Assembly (NCBI GenBank): GCA_943787185.1
Contig: CALSLL010000004.1
Coordinates: 62,001 to 126,000, forward strand
Direction: 5' to 3'
DNA length: 64,000 nt
Origin: UBA10349 sp003485905
GTDB lineage: Bacteria > Pseudomonadota > Gammaproteobacteria > Arenicellales > Arenicellaceae
Under the pieces are notes generated by a model. That model was not told where the DNA came from. It saw only the letters and a program-made list of their open reading frames with translations, and ran no database searches. Positions 9,160 through 16,557 of this stretch are shown here, piece by piece (the stretch's first letter is position 1; every line of letters starts with the position of its first letter). The position numbers were made by a program, and so were the translations under genes.

Positions 9160-9218
9160 TTATACGAGGATCAATGTTTGGATAGGCTTGATCTAGACAA
9201 ATAGAAATGATTTGCAAA

Positions 9219-9233
9219 TGAGATTCAATTTCA
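9219..9233. promoter_or_regulatory. Candidate Fur-like operator
   Basis: TGAGATT-C-AATTTCA is a 7-1-7 inverted repeat with one mismatched pair, close to the Fur 7-1-7 motif (TGATAAT-n-ATTATCA). It lies about 105 bases before the HiPIP start and upstream of its likely -35. AT-rich inverted repeats arise easily by chance, so this is only a candidate. Confidence 0.3.
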
Positions 9234-9267
9234 TTAATAAAAACAATTGCTTAATCGTCATAAAAGG

Positions 9268-9295
9268 TTGTGAAAGTCTCGCCGGATGCTATATT
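9268..9295 (+). promoter_or_regulatory. Likely sigma-70 promoter of the HiPIP gene
   Basis: TTGTGA (4 of 6 matches to the -35 consensus), a 16-base spacer, then TATATT (5 of 6 to the -10). It is placed 42 bases before the ATG, as expected for a short leader. Seen by eye only. Confidence 0.4.
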
Positions 9296-9337
9296 CCCGC
9301 CCGTTGTTATCAATTTAATACTTAATGAGAGAGCGAA

Positions 9338-9640
9338 ATGACTGATCGCAGAAAATTTTTGTCCGTAGTTGGTGCTGGTGCACTGGCTGTTCCAGTATCA
9401 ACCTTGATGAAAGATGGTGTAGCTTTTGCTCAAGACTTACCCATGGTGGCAACTGACGATCCCACTGCGGCAGCGCTTCAGTACGTAGAAGTCTCTGCGG
9501 TAGAAGGTGCTTACTGTAAGGATTGTGTATTGTTTACCGATGTAACTAAGGTTGAAGAACCTGCGGGGCCTTGTGCGTTATTCCCAGGAAAAAATGTTAC
9601 AGCTGATGGTTGGTGTATTTCATACGCTAAACGTCCTTAA
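9338..9640 (+). CDS. High-potential iron-sulfur protein (HiPIP)
   Basis: A 100-residue periplasmic electron carrier with one [4Fe-4S]3+/2+ cluster. The N-terminus is a Tat signal (DRRKFLSVVGAGALAVP), as in known HiPIPs, which are folded with the cluster before export. The four cluster Cys are in YCKDCVLF (two), PAGPCALF and DGWCISYA; the aromatic residue before the last Cys is typical. HiPIPs carry electrons between the bc1 complex and a terminal oxidase or a photosynthetic reaction centre; no partner gene is in the window. It is a single-gene unit with its own promoter-like sequence and a terminator at 9765-9797. Confidence 0.93.
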   Translation: MTDRRKFLSVVGAGALAVPVSTLMKDGVAFAQDLPMVATDDPTAAALQYVEVSAVEGAYCKDCVLFTDVTKVEEPAGPCALFPGKNVTADGWCISYAKRP

Positions 9641-9764
9641 ACAAGAACGTTATTTTCCGGGGTAAATAAATATCGAGTTCTGTTTTTCTGGATCTCAATT
9701 TAATTAGCAAAAATCGCTAGTTAAATTAAACCTTGGTTAGTTAGAAGGAAAGAAGTTTAGAAAG

Positions 9765-9797
9765 AACGGCCGCTGAATTTTCAGGGCCGTTTTTTTG
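9765..9797 (+). terminator. Rho-independent terminator after the HiPIP gene
   Basis: AACGGCC and GGCCGTT form a 7-bp stem around a 13-base loop, followed directly by a run of Ts. A weaker AT-rich inverted repeat lies just before it (about 9697-9727). Confidence 0.85.
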
Positions 9798-9883
9798 TGC
9801 CCTCTATTTGCGTTAATCCAAGTAAACTCCGCTAAACCTAAGTCGAATAACAAGCGTGAATACTTTGAAGGTACTCCAAGTAT

Positions 9884-11008
9884 ATGAGTAACAAACCAGC
9901 CATTTTAGCGATAGATCAAGGCACAACTAGTAGTCGAGCGATCGTTTTCGATCAGCATGGGGGCGTCGTATCCGTATTTCGACAGGAGTTTGATCAGCTA
10001 TATCCTGCGAACGGATGGGTTGAACATAACCCTGAAGATATATGGCAAACGGTTTTGGTGACCGCACGGCAAGCTTTTCAGCAGGCTGAACAAAAGGGCT
10101 ATGAAGTAATATCAATTGGGATCACTAATCAGCGGGAAACCACGCTGATATGGGAACGCGATACTCTGGCTGCGATCTATCCGGCTATAGTTTGGCAAGA
10201 TCGGCGTACCGCTGAATTGTGTAAAGCGTTAAAAGACGCTGGCCACGAGGAGATGGTTACGCAAAAGACCGGCTTACTTTTAGATCCATACTTTTCTGCC
10301 AGTAAGATTTATTGGATATTAAACAACGTCTCCAATGCAAGAGAGCGTGCAGCTAACGGTGAATTGGCTTTTGGTACTGTTGATAGCTATTTGATTGCAC
10401 AACTTACCGCCGGGAAAGTACATGCAACGGATGCTACTAATGCCAGTAGAACCAGCCTGTTCGATATATCAACTCAAACGTGGGATGACGAACTTATAAG
10501 CTTGTTCAATGTGCCCGCTGAGTTATTGCCAGAGGTTAAAGACTCGTCTTCCAATTTTGGTATGACAGAGAAAAGTATATTTGGCCGAAAGATCCCGATT
10601 TTTGGGGTTGCGGGTGACCAGCAAGCGGCAACGGTTGGCCAGGCTTGTTTTGAAACAGGCGATATCAAAAGCACCTATGGCACCGGTTGTTTTGCAATGC
10701 TAAACACGGGTAAAGAAATTGTGCGCTCAAGCAATCGCTTACTCTCAACGGTAGCTTACAGATTAAGTGGTGAAACGACCTATAGTGGGCAGCCCATAAG
10801 CTTTACATTAACCGCCTGTGAAACCGCGAATACCGGAGATGCGACTAACGTAATCGCTACCGACACGTTGAGTGCGATTTATGGCTTACCAAGCAATCCT
10901 GGTGGTGATGTTAATTTCACGTATTCTTCGCCGACACTGAGTTGTGACTTCGGAACAATAGTTGGCGGAAGTTGTAAGACCTGTACCTTTGATGTAATTG
11001 CTCCTTAA
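9884..11008 (+). CDS. glpK: Truncated glycerol kinase joined to a DUF11-type tail
   Basis: Residues 1 to about 300 are a clear glycerol kinase (FGGY family): IDQGTTSSRAIVFD phosphate loop, GITNQRETT, WQDRRTA, and AGDQQAATVGQ, ending in RLLSTVAYRLSGETTY. At about base 10783 the similarity stops, and the last 75 residues look like the end of a secreted repeat domain of the DUF11 type (TGDATNVIATDTL ... TLSCDFGTIVGG). A full kinase has about 500 residues; the missing part holds the second actin-like domain with the ATP site, so the product should be inactive. The fusion is in frame and is followed by a terminator. It may be a deletion that joined two genes or an assembly chimera. Confidence 0.85.
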   Translation: MSNKPAILAIDQGTTSSRAIVFDQHGGVVSVFRQEFDQLYPANGWVEHNPEDIWQTVLVTARQAFQQAEQKGYEVISIGITNQRETTLIWERDTLAAIYPAIVWQDRRTAELCKALKDAGHEEMVTQKTGLLLDPYFSASKIYWILNNVSNARERAANGELAFGTVDSYLIAQLTAGKVHATDATNASRTSLFDISTQTWDDELISLFNVPAELLPEVKDSSSNFGMTEKSIFGRKIPIFGVAGDQQAATVGQACFETGDIKSTYGTGCFAMLNTGKEIVRSSNRLLSTVAYRLSGETTYSGQPISFTLTACETANTGDATNVIATDTLSAIYGLPSNPGGDVNFTYSSPTLSCDFGTIVGGSCKTCTFDVIAP

Positions 11009-11078
11009 ACACCATCTCCGGAAATACTCCGGGGAAGGGTATAGCTTCTCTTCTATTAGCTTGCGGAGAAGCGCGAAT

Positions 11079-11104
11079 AACGCCGGTCACTCCGGCGTTT
11101 TTTG
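11079..11104 (+). terminator. Rho-independent terminator after the glpK chimera
   Basis: AACGCCGG and CCGGCGTT form a perfect 8-bp stem with a 5-base loop, then six Ts. It presumably belonged to the gene that supplied the DUF11-like tail. Confidence 0.85.
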
Positions 11105-11197
11105 TATGTTGGTTATTTGAGGGCAAAATCCGAGAAATAAACAAACGGTATAATCACATTGAGTTTCATTCTAAAAGCTATTGAATATAAGGTTTTC

Positions 11198-11227
11198 TTG
11201 ACTTTGGTGCAGTCGAGAAACTATTGT
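11198..11227 (+). promoter_or_regulatory. Likely sigma-70 promoter of the bactofilin gene
   Basis: TTGACT, an 18-base spacer and TATTGT, 76 bases before the proposed TTG start. The position after a terminator and before an isolated gene supports it. Confidence 0.45.
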
Positions 11228-11302
11228 AGGTTCCTTATACCCTTAAAAATAAAAAAATAATTGAAGCTAAAATAATAATCCGCAGATTAGTGGGGTGTGA
11301 TT

Positions 11303-11835
11303 TTGTTTAAAAATTCTCCATATTTGTCGACCGATAACAGCACAAAACCAGACGAGAAAGATTCGCTGGGAACAAAAATTTATAGTGGGGTTAGATCAAA
11401 AATGAATAATGATGGACTAGAAAAAAAGTAACCGTTGGGCATGGCGTTACAATTAGCGGCGAAATTACGGGTGCTGACGAAGTAAAAATTGATGGCAAGG
11501 GTGATATTAAATTGGAGACTACAAAGCTTGTGGTTGGCCCGGGCGGTTGGTTAAAGGGAACTATTACATGTATGGATGCAGATATTCAAGGTCAGCTCGA
11601 AGGCAAAATAAACGTTACTAATACCTTGGCAATCCAGGAGAAAGGTGACGTGCGTGGTGAAATTAACTACAAGCAGTTGCAGGTTGCGCTTGGCGGGCAA
11701 CTGGCCGGTGACCTCCAAAGTGCAGTGCAAGCCGACGGTGAATCCAGAAGTCGGTACTCTGGCAAGCCTGAATCGTTGACCGCTTCACCAGACAAACCAG
11801 TATTGTTGGATACGAATAAGCAGGGTTCAAATTAG
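11303..11835 (+). CDS. Bactofilin, read through a -1 shift at a slippery heptamer
   Basis: Bactofilins are polymer-forming cytoskeletal proteins that curve or scaffold the inner membrane and recruit peptidoglycan enzymes. The beta-helix core (GEITGADEVKIDGKGDI, LVVGPGGWLKGTI, ADIQGQLEGKI, LAIQEKGDVRGEI) is encoded in one frame to 11835. That frame has no start codon before the core; its only start, a TTG at 11512, would cut the domain. A second frame opens at TTG 11303 (after GGGG, 7 bases upstream), encodes a typical MFKNSPYLSTDNS N-terminus and stops at TAA 11429-11431. A -1 shift at A-AAA-AAG (11422-11428) joins the two into one 177-residue protein with no residue missing. Either programmed shifting or slippage, a recent inactivation, or a lost A in a homopolymer. 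Confidence 0.75.
11422..11428 (+). other. Slippery heptamer A-AAA-AAG before an in-frame TAA
   Basis: The heptamer is in the right phase (A AAA AAG in the upstream frame) and is the same as the classic E. coli dnaX frameshift site. The upstream stop codon follows at once. I see no strong stem-loop just downstream, which weakens the programmed-frameshift reading; seven consecutive As can also cause polymerase slippage. Confidence 0.5.
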
Positions 11836-11888
11836 ACTAAACTTTTTAGCCGTTGTGTGCGGTTATTGTCTGGTTATTCAAGATGAAG

Positions 11889-11915
11889 CGCCGACTGTTT
11901 AAGTCGGCGTTTTTT
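11889..11915 (+). terminator. Rho-independent terminator after bactofilin
   Basis: CGCCGACT and AGTCGGCG form a perfect 8-bp stem around a 5-base loop and are followed by six Ts. Confidence 0.88.
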
Positions 11916-12107
11916 ATACCACCAATAGTTATATTGCGTTTAATCAATTTACGGCCTGAATTAGAGGTTGGTGAATGATTGGCATTTGATCATCCGCTCT
12001 TTTTGTCGAGTCTTGCGGCAACGCTAGAAACAGGCAGTTTGTCGTTGGCAATCGCCCTTGAACGCCGGGCAAGGATTTCTTTGTGAAAAAACTAGCCTAG
12101 CAAAATG

Positions 12108-12332
12108 CTATTTATCAGAAGTATTTTTTAGCGGCCGAATCACATTTTCTAAACCCTCAATTCGCATTGCGAGTGCTAATTGCATGAGTGAACCAAGCTC
12201 TCCTTCTGGGAAGCCTTTCTTGTCGAACCATAAGAGGTACTCTTCAGGTAAGTCGATTAGCGTGCGCCCATGATATTTGCCGAATGGCATAGTCCAATTT
12301 GCGAGCTTTTGGATATTTTCAGGATTAAGCAT
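12108..12332 (-). CDS. DUF3820 family protein
   Basis: A 74-residue cytosolic protein of the DUF3820 family, recognised from MPFGKYHGRTLIDLPEEYLL and the following WFDKKGFPEGELG. The family is described as a putative quorum-sensing-regulated virulence factor, but its molecular function is unknown. The size is normal. It stands alone between the bactofilin terminator and the HtrA-like gene on the other strand. Confidence 0.88.
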   Translation of the reverse strand: MLNPENIQKLANWTMPFGKYHGRTLIDLPEEYLLWFDKKGFPEGELGSLMQLALAMRIEGLENVIRPLKNTSDK

Positions 12333-12558
12333 GTGCAGATTTTTCTAAGAATTGAAATAAATATTTGCAATGATAGCGCTCGTTACGAGTAGTGCAAAGC
12401 GTGCTGGCTTCAACCTTTCCCTCAAGTTAAATTTTTCGTGTTTGATAGACGAGTTTGCCAGACATTTCAGGACGTCAGCTTAGTTTTGGTTGGGCTGTAG
12501 CGTGAGAAATTGATTTGGGTGGAAGTTTTCCTTTAACTAGATACGTTAAACTCAAGAT

Positions 12559-13479
12559 ATGAGTGGCAATAAAATCGAAACACCCTCTGCGGCAATATTG
12601 AGCATAAGGGCGATGGTTCCCGAGAGCGCTGCTACCGCAGGGTTGCTTGGTACAGAACGCGAAGGAACAGCGGTACGAATTTCGGAAGATGGTTTACTAG
12701 TAACGATAGGCTATTTAGTAGTAGATGCTGAAGAGGTCTGGCTCACTAATCACCTAGGCGAAGTATCACAGGCCTGGATCGTGGCGCATGATTTTGACGT
12801 GGGTTTGGCGATACTTAAACCCTCTGCGCCTATCGGCAATTACTGGCTCAGAGCCGGAGACTTGGAGGAGGTAATTCCAGGTACCGCCCTACGGGCAAGC
12901 AATGCGTTTAACTCAATAGATTGCGCGGTTGTTGGCAAACGAGAGTTCGTTGGGCGTTGGGAATACGTTTTGGATGAAGCCTTGTTTACAGCACCCGGAA
13001 TTGAAGATTGGTCCGGGAGTGCTTTGTTAAACGAGCACGATGAGTTGCTGGGCATCGGCTCGTTGGCGACTGAGGTGCAAGCTGCGAGCAATGTAGTAAT
13101 GCAGGGTAATATGTTTGTGCCATTTTGTTTGGGCGATGATGAATTGACGTTTATGCGTGATCACGGTCGCGCTTCGAATTCACCGCGGCCGTGGATGGGA
13201 ACATTAGTACAGGACTTTCAGGGACAATTAATTGTCGCGGGAATATACAAAGACTGCCCTGCGCACCTTGCCGGGGTTGAACCTGGGGACATTATTTTGT
13301 CCGTTGATGGTGAGCCCGTAAAGCAGCTAGCACAATTCTTTAGAAGTGTTTGGTTGCTTGGTGAAGCCGGGGTGGTGGTTCCTCTAACAATTGAACGGCA
13401 AGGCACGAAAATGAAGTACAAATTGAACTCCGTTGATCGGCATTTGTTTCAACTGAGCCCTACAAGGATATTGAATTAG
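12559..13479 (+). CDS. HtrA-like PDZ protein lacking the catalytic His
   Basis: A 306-residue protein with a trypsin-like fold (about 20-195) and a C-terminal PDZ domain (about 215-295; GVEPGDIILSVDGEPV). In the place of the protease motif TNxHVV it reads VTIGYLVVDAEEV, with Tyr52 instead of His. The Asp region (HDFDVGLAIL) and Ser152 in DWSGSALLNEHDELLGIGS are recognisable, but the oxyanion motif GNSGG is altered. It has no signal peptide. I recall a family of such TIGYL proteins in proteobacteria, so this looks like a conserved pseudoprotease, perhaps a chaperone or adaptor, rather than a decayed gene. Its function is unknown. Confidence 0.75.
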   Translation: MSGNKIETPSAAILSIRAMVPESAATAGLLGTEREGTAVRISEDGLLVTIGYLVVDAEEVWLTNHLGEVSQAWIVAHDFDVGLAILKPSAPIGNYWLRAGDLEEVIPGTALRASNAFNSIDCAVVGKREFVGRWEYVLDEALFTAPGIEDWSGSALLNEHDELLGIGSLATEVQAASNVVMQGNMFVPFCLGDDELTFMRDHGRASNSPRPWMGTLVQDFQGQLIVAGIYKDCPAHLAGVEPGDIILSVDGEPVKQLAQFFRSVWLLGEAGVVVPLTIERQGTKMKYKLNSVDRHLFQLSPTRILN

Positions 13480-13558
13480 ACGGAGTGGCTTATTGTTACC
13501 ACACGTTTCATTCAGAAAAATGACGGTTTTTTGTTTGACCTTGTTACTCGTGCGACAA

Positions 13559-14092
13559 CTAAAAAAAGTCTTCCTCTTCCGTATCGTAGTATCGTTCCAA
13601 TGTGATATCGGTGATTGATATTTGTTGGTTAGCAAGTTTATCAATATCTTCGAATAACCTGATCGTCAGAGCTTGTACTTCCTCGCGCTCTATTGCTTCA
13701 CGCAATGCATCTCCCCATGTGCTAATTGTTGGTGTGCGAATATAGCGATCGGGTGAATCTTTTGACCATTCAAGGGATATCAGTTGACCCATCTCGATCA
13801 GTTGCTCGGCGACAGACTCCTTTTCTGCGGGTTCCTGTATAGAGGCTAGTACATCGCGGGTAATGTCTAGCCAACCGTAGTCATAAACAGGCCACCCTTG
13901 ATAGAAACGTAGCACCCATCTTAGGTAGGCATTTAGGCTTTGTACTTCTTGGTTGGCAGTATCCTGTGCCCACGCGGTTTCATAAAGTTCACGTGGCGGT
14001 AAATTACTTGGCCAATCTGCGGTAGTAGGCGGAGCACTTATACACCCTGCTAGGCTAGAGAGAAGCAAAATGAATACAGTGAGGCGAAACAT
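13559..14092 (-). CDS. Predicted lipoprotein of unknown function
   Basis: I choose the ATG at 14092 (177 residues) rather than the upstream start at 14134, because it has an AAAGG ribosome-binding sequence and puts a proper signal peptide at the N-terminus. The lipobox is LSSLAGC; Ile-Ser follows the Cys, so outer-membrane sorting is possible. The mature part is acidic and predicted helical (ESLNAYLRWVLRFYQ-like region, EREEVQALTIRLFEDIDKL) and ends in an acidic EEEDFF tail. I do not recognise a family. It lies 57 bases downstream of the DUF2461 gene on the same strand and may be co-transcribed. Confidence 0.7.
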   Translation of the reverse strand: MFRLTVFILLLSSLAGCISAPPTTADWPSNLPPRELYETAWAQDTANQEVQSLNAYLRWVLRFYQGWPVYDYGWLDITRDVLASIQEPAEKESVAEQLIEMGQLISLEWSKDSPDRYIRTPTISTWGDALREAIEREEVQALTIRLFEDIDKLANQQISITDITLERYYDTEEEDFF

Positions 14093-14149
14093 TAGACCTT
14101 TATTGGTTCGATGTAATATACGAGTTAATAACATAAATAGTTTGCGGAC

Positions 14150-14839
14150 TTAATACCGTAGTCCAATTGCGTTCGTTATAAACTGCATGAATGGTCCCGC
14201 GGCCGAAAATAAGCGTGCGGTTTCGCCTAATAGTTCATTCGATAGAGCGAGTTCATCATCAAACTCGTAGCGCACGAAAAATGTTTTGCGTTTTAGGTCT
14301 TCCGCACACTGGTGGTGTTTATCAAAGCCTCGAGGCACGCGCTTTAGGCCTTCCCCATAAACTCGACCAAAAGATTGAACGAAGATTCTATCAGATTGTA
14401 AAGAAACCCATTGTTCTGTCTTGGCCACAATACGTTCGCGAACTTTGCTGAGCGCGGCATTGTCGGCCCGATAGATTCCTCCGCCTAATGTGCAGCCTCC
14501 GGGTTTAAGTTGCAGATAAAATCCGGGTGCATGCGCGTCTTTGCCGGCCTCGTGTCGCAACTGCATGCTGACATGCGTTTTATAGGGTGTCTTATCTTTC
14601 GAGAAGCGGGTATCGCGGTAGATGCGAAACATTGACCCTCCATTGCTTCGCGGGTCTGCGACAAAGTGTTCACTAATGCCAAGCAGTGGCTCACCGAGAG
14701 CTTCAATGAAGTCTAGGAGTGGTTCGCGAACATGCTCAATATAGCGATGTTTGTTGGTGTTAAACCAATCACGATCGTTGTTTTGTTCCAGCTCGGCAAG
14801 AAACTCAAACAGTTGCGGGGTAAAAAATACTTTGCTCAT
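14150..14839 (-). CDS. DUF2461 (TIGR02453) family protein
   Basis: A 229-residue cytosolic protein of the DUF2461 family: FLAELEQNNDRDWFNTNKHRY at the N-terminus, then GGSMFRIYRDTRFSKDKTPYK and GFYLQLKPGGCTLGGGIY. The Arg/Lys-rich central segment is the strongest family mark. Function is unknown. It appears to be the first gene of a two-gene unit with the lipoprotein at 13559-14092. Confidence 0.9.
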   Translation of the reverse strand: MSKVFFTPQLFEFLAELEQNNDRDWFNTNKHRYIEHVREPLLDFIEALGEPLLGISEHFVADPRSNGGSMFRIYRDTRFSKDKTPYKTHVSMQLRHEAGKDAHAPGFYLQLKPGGCTLGGGIYRADNAALSKVRERIVAKTEQWVSLQSDRIFVQSFGRVYGEGLKRVPRGFDKHHQCAEDLKRKTFFVRYEFDDELALSNELLGETARLFSAAGPFMQFITNAIGLRY

Positions 14840-15083
14840 TTATTAAGTATAAATCAAACAGTAAATATTCTGTTTTGGTTTCCCAGGTTATCACGGACAA
14901 AATAGAGCTAGAGTGTTACTGTTAAAGGCGCTGAGTACCTTAATGATTTTTCATGTTGCGGGTCTTGAAAAAAACCCAAACTGGATACAATATTATTTAT
15001 ATAAGTCGCTCGTTCGGGCGTATTAATTCAAATTGGTAGTACAAGTTAATCGGCTTTTACAGGCTGTGAGGGTTTTTATACGT

Positions 15084-15806
15084 ATGATTAAAGTAAATGC
15101 TTTAACCAAGAAATTTGGATCGTTTGTTGCAGTTGATGGACTTTCATTTGAGTGCGCTGCCGGTGAGGTCATTGGTCTTTTGGGCCCAAATGGCGCCGGC
15201 AAATCAACGACGATGAAAATGATTACCGGTTTCGTTCCTCCGACAAGCGGCCAGATCACCGTGGCAGGATATGACGTAGCTACCGATTCACTTGCGGCTA
15301 GAAAGTGTATGGGTTACTTACCTGAAGGCGCGCCAAGTTATTCGGATATGACGCCGCGTTCACTACTAGAGTTTGTGGCAAAGGTGAGGGGTATTAGCGG
15401 TGACCGACTAGAAAGCCGAATGACGGAAGTGTTGGCTGCGCTGCATCTGGAGCCGGTTTTAGATCAAAATATTGAAACATTGTCTAAAGGTTTCAAGCGA
15501 AGAGTGGGGCTTGCCCAGGCGATATTGCATGACCCGGACATTTTGATTTTGGATGAACCAACCGATGGTCTGGACCCAAATCAAAAACACGAAGTACGTG
15601 AATTAATTACATCGATGTCGACAAATAAGTTAATCCTAATTTCTACCCACATTCTCGAGGAGGTAGAAGCGTTATGTAGTCGCGCCATAATAGTTGCTGA
15701 AGGGAAGATTTTGCGGGACGCGCCGCCGAGTGAGCTCATATCAGAGTCCCCAACCGGAAAGCTTGATGATGTTTTTCGAGCGATAACAGGAGGTAAAGCA
15801 GCATGA
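15084..15806 (+). CDS. ABC transporter ATP-binding protein (GldA/NosF type)
   Basis: A 240-residue ATPase. Walker A is GPNGAGKST (about 36-44), the signature is LSKGFKRRVGLAQA, Walker B is ILILDEPTDGLDP, and the His switch is STHILEE. The ATG at 15084 begins MIKVNALTKKFG, the usual N-terminus; an earlier frame start at 15033 adds 17 unlikely residues. It overlaps the permease by ATGA and heads a four-gene unit (ATPase, ABC-2 permease, GldG-like, DUF4340). In Bacteroidetes GldA/F/G support gliding; the homologous set in gammaproteobacteria has no proven substrate. Confidence 0.93.
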   Translation: MIKVNALTKKFGSFVAVDGLSFECAAGEVIGLLGPNGAGKSTTMKMITGFVPPTSGQITVAGYDVATDSLAARKCMGYLPEGAPSYSDMTPRSLLEFVAKVRGISGDRLESRMTEVLAALHLEPVLDQNIETLSKGFKRRVGLAQAILHDPDILILDEPTDGLDPNQKHEVRELITSMSTNKLILISTHILEEVEALCSRAIIVAEGKILRDAPPSELISESPTGKLDDVFRAITGGKAA

Positions 15807-16537
15807 ACGTGACTAAATCGATATTCGATAGGGAGCTATCAGGATATTTCGCGACGCCAGTCGCGTACGTGTTTCTAATTATATTTTTGGTTCTTACCGC
15901 GACGTTTACATTTGAAATTGGCGGATTTTATGAACGGGGTCAAGCAGACCTCAGTCCATTTTTTGATTACCACCCCTGGCTTTATTTATTTTTGGTGCCA
16001 GCGTTAACCATGCGCTTGTGGGCTGAAGAACGTAAGTCCGGCACGATTGAATTTTTAATGACGCTTCCTATCACGCCGTGGCAAGCAGTTCTTGGAAAGT
16101 TTTTGGCTGCATGGGCATTTACCGGGCTGGCGTTAGCATTGAGTTTTCCTATATGGATTACGGTAAATATCCTTGGGTCTCCGGACAATGGTGCAATTTT
16201 CGCCGCATATATAGGTAGTTTGATGATGGCGGGGGGCTTCTTGGCGATTGGAGCATGTCTATCGGCGTTAACGCGTAATCAGGTTATTGCATTTATATTG
16301 ACCGTTGTCGTCTGTTTTGGGTTCTTATTAGCTGGGTTTCCACTGGTTTTAAATTTGTTTTCAGCTTGGGCTCCACAAATGCTAGTTGATGGGATCGCGT
16401 CGCTCAGTTTTATGACTCACTTTTCCAGCATTAGCCGCGGCGTTATAGATTTTCGAGACATTGTTTACTTTGTATTGTTAATGGGTGTGTTTTTGTATGC
16501 CAACACAGTTATTTTGCAATTGAAGCAGGCTGATTAG
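15803..16537 (+). CDS. ABC-2 type permease (GldF-like)
   Basis: A 244-residue membrane protein with about six hydrophobic helices and the GldF-type opening SIFDRELSGYFATPVAYVF. The cytosolic coupling region carries RLWAEERKSGTIEFLMTLP, characteristic of this permease group. The start codon overlaps the stop of the ATPase gene, so the two are almost certainly translated together and form the transporter core. Confidence 0.92.
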   Translation: MNVTKSIFDRELSGYFATPVAYVFLIIFLVLTATFTFEIGGFYERGQADLSPFFDYHPWLYLFLVPALTMRLWAEERKSGTIEFLMTLPITPWQAVLGKFLAAWAFTGLALALSFPIWITVNILGSPDNGAIFAAYIGSLMMAGGFLAIGACLSALTRNQVIAFILTVVVCFGFLLAGFPLVLNLFSAWAPQMLVDGIASLSFMTHFSSISRGVIDFRDIVYFVLLMGVFLYANTVILQLKQAD

Positions 16538-16557
16538 GGCCAGACAGAGATAGAAAT

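Noticed and set aside
11512..11835. TTG at 11512 as the true bactofilin start
   Set aside because: The beta-helix motif runs upstream without a break to at least 11428, so this start would delete the first turns of the fold.
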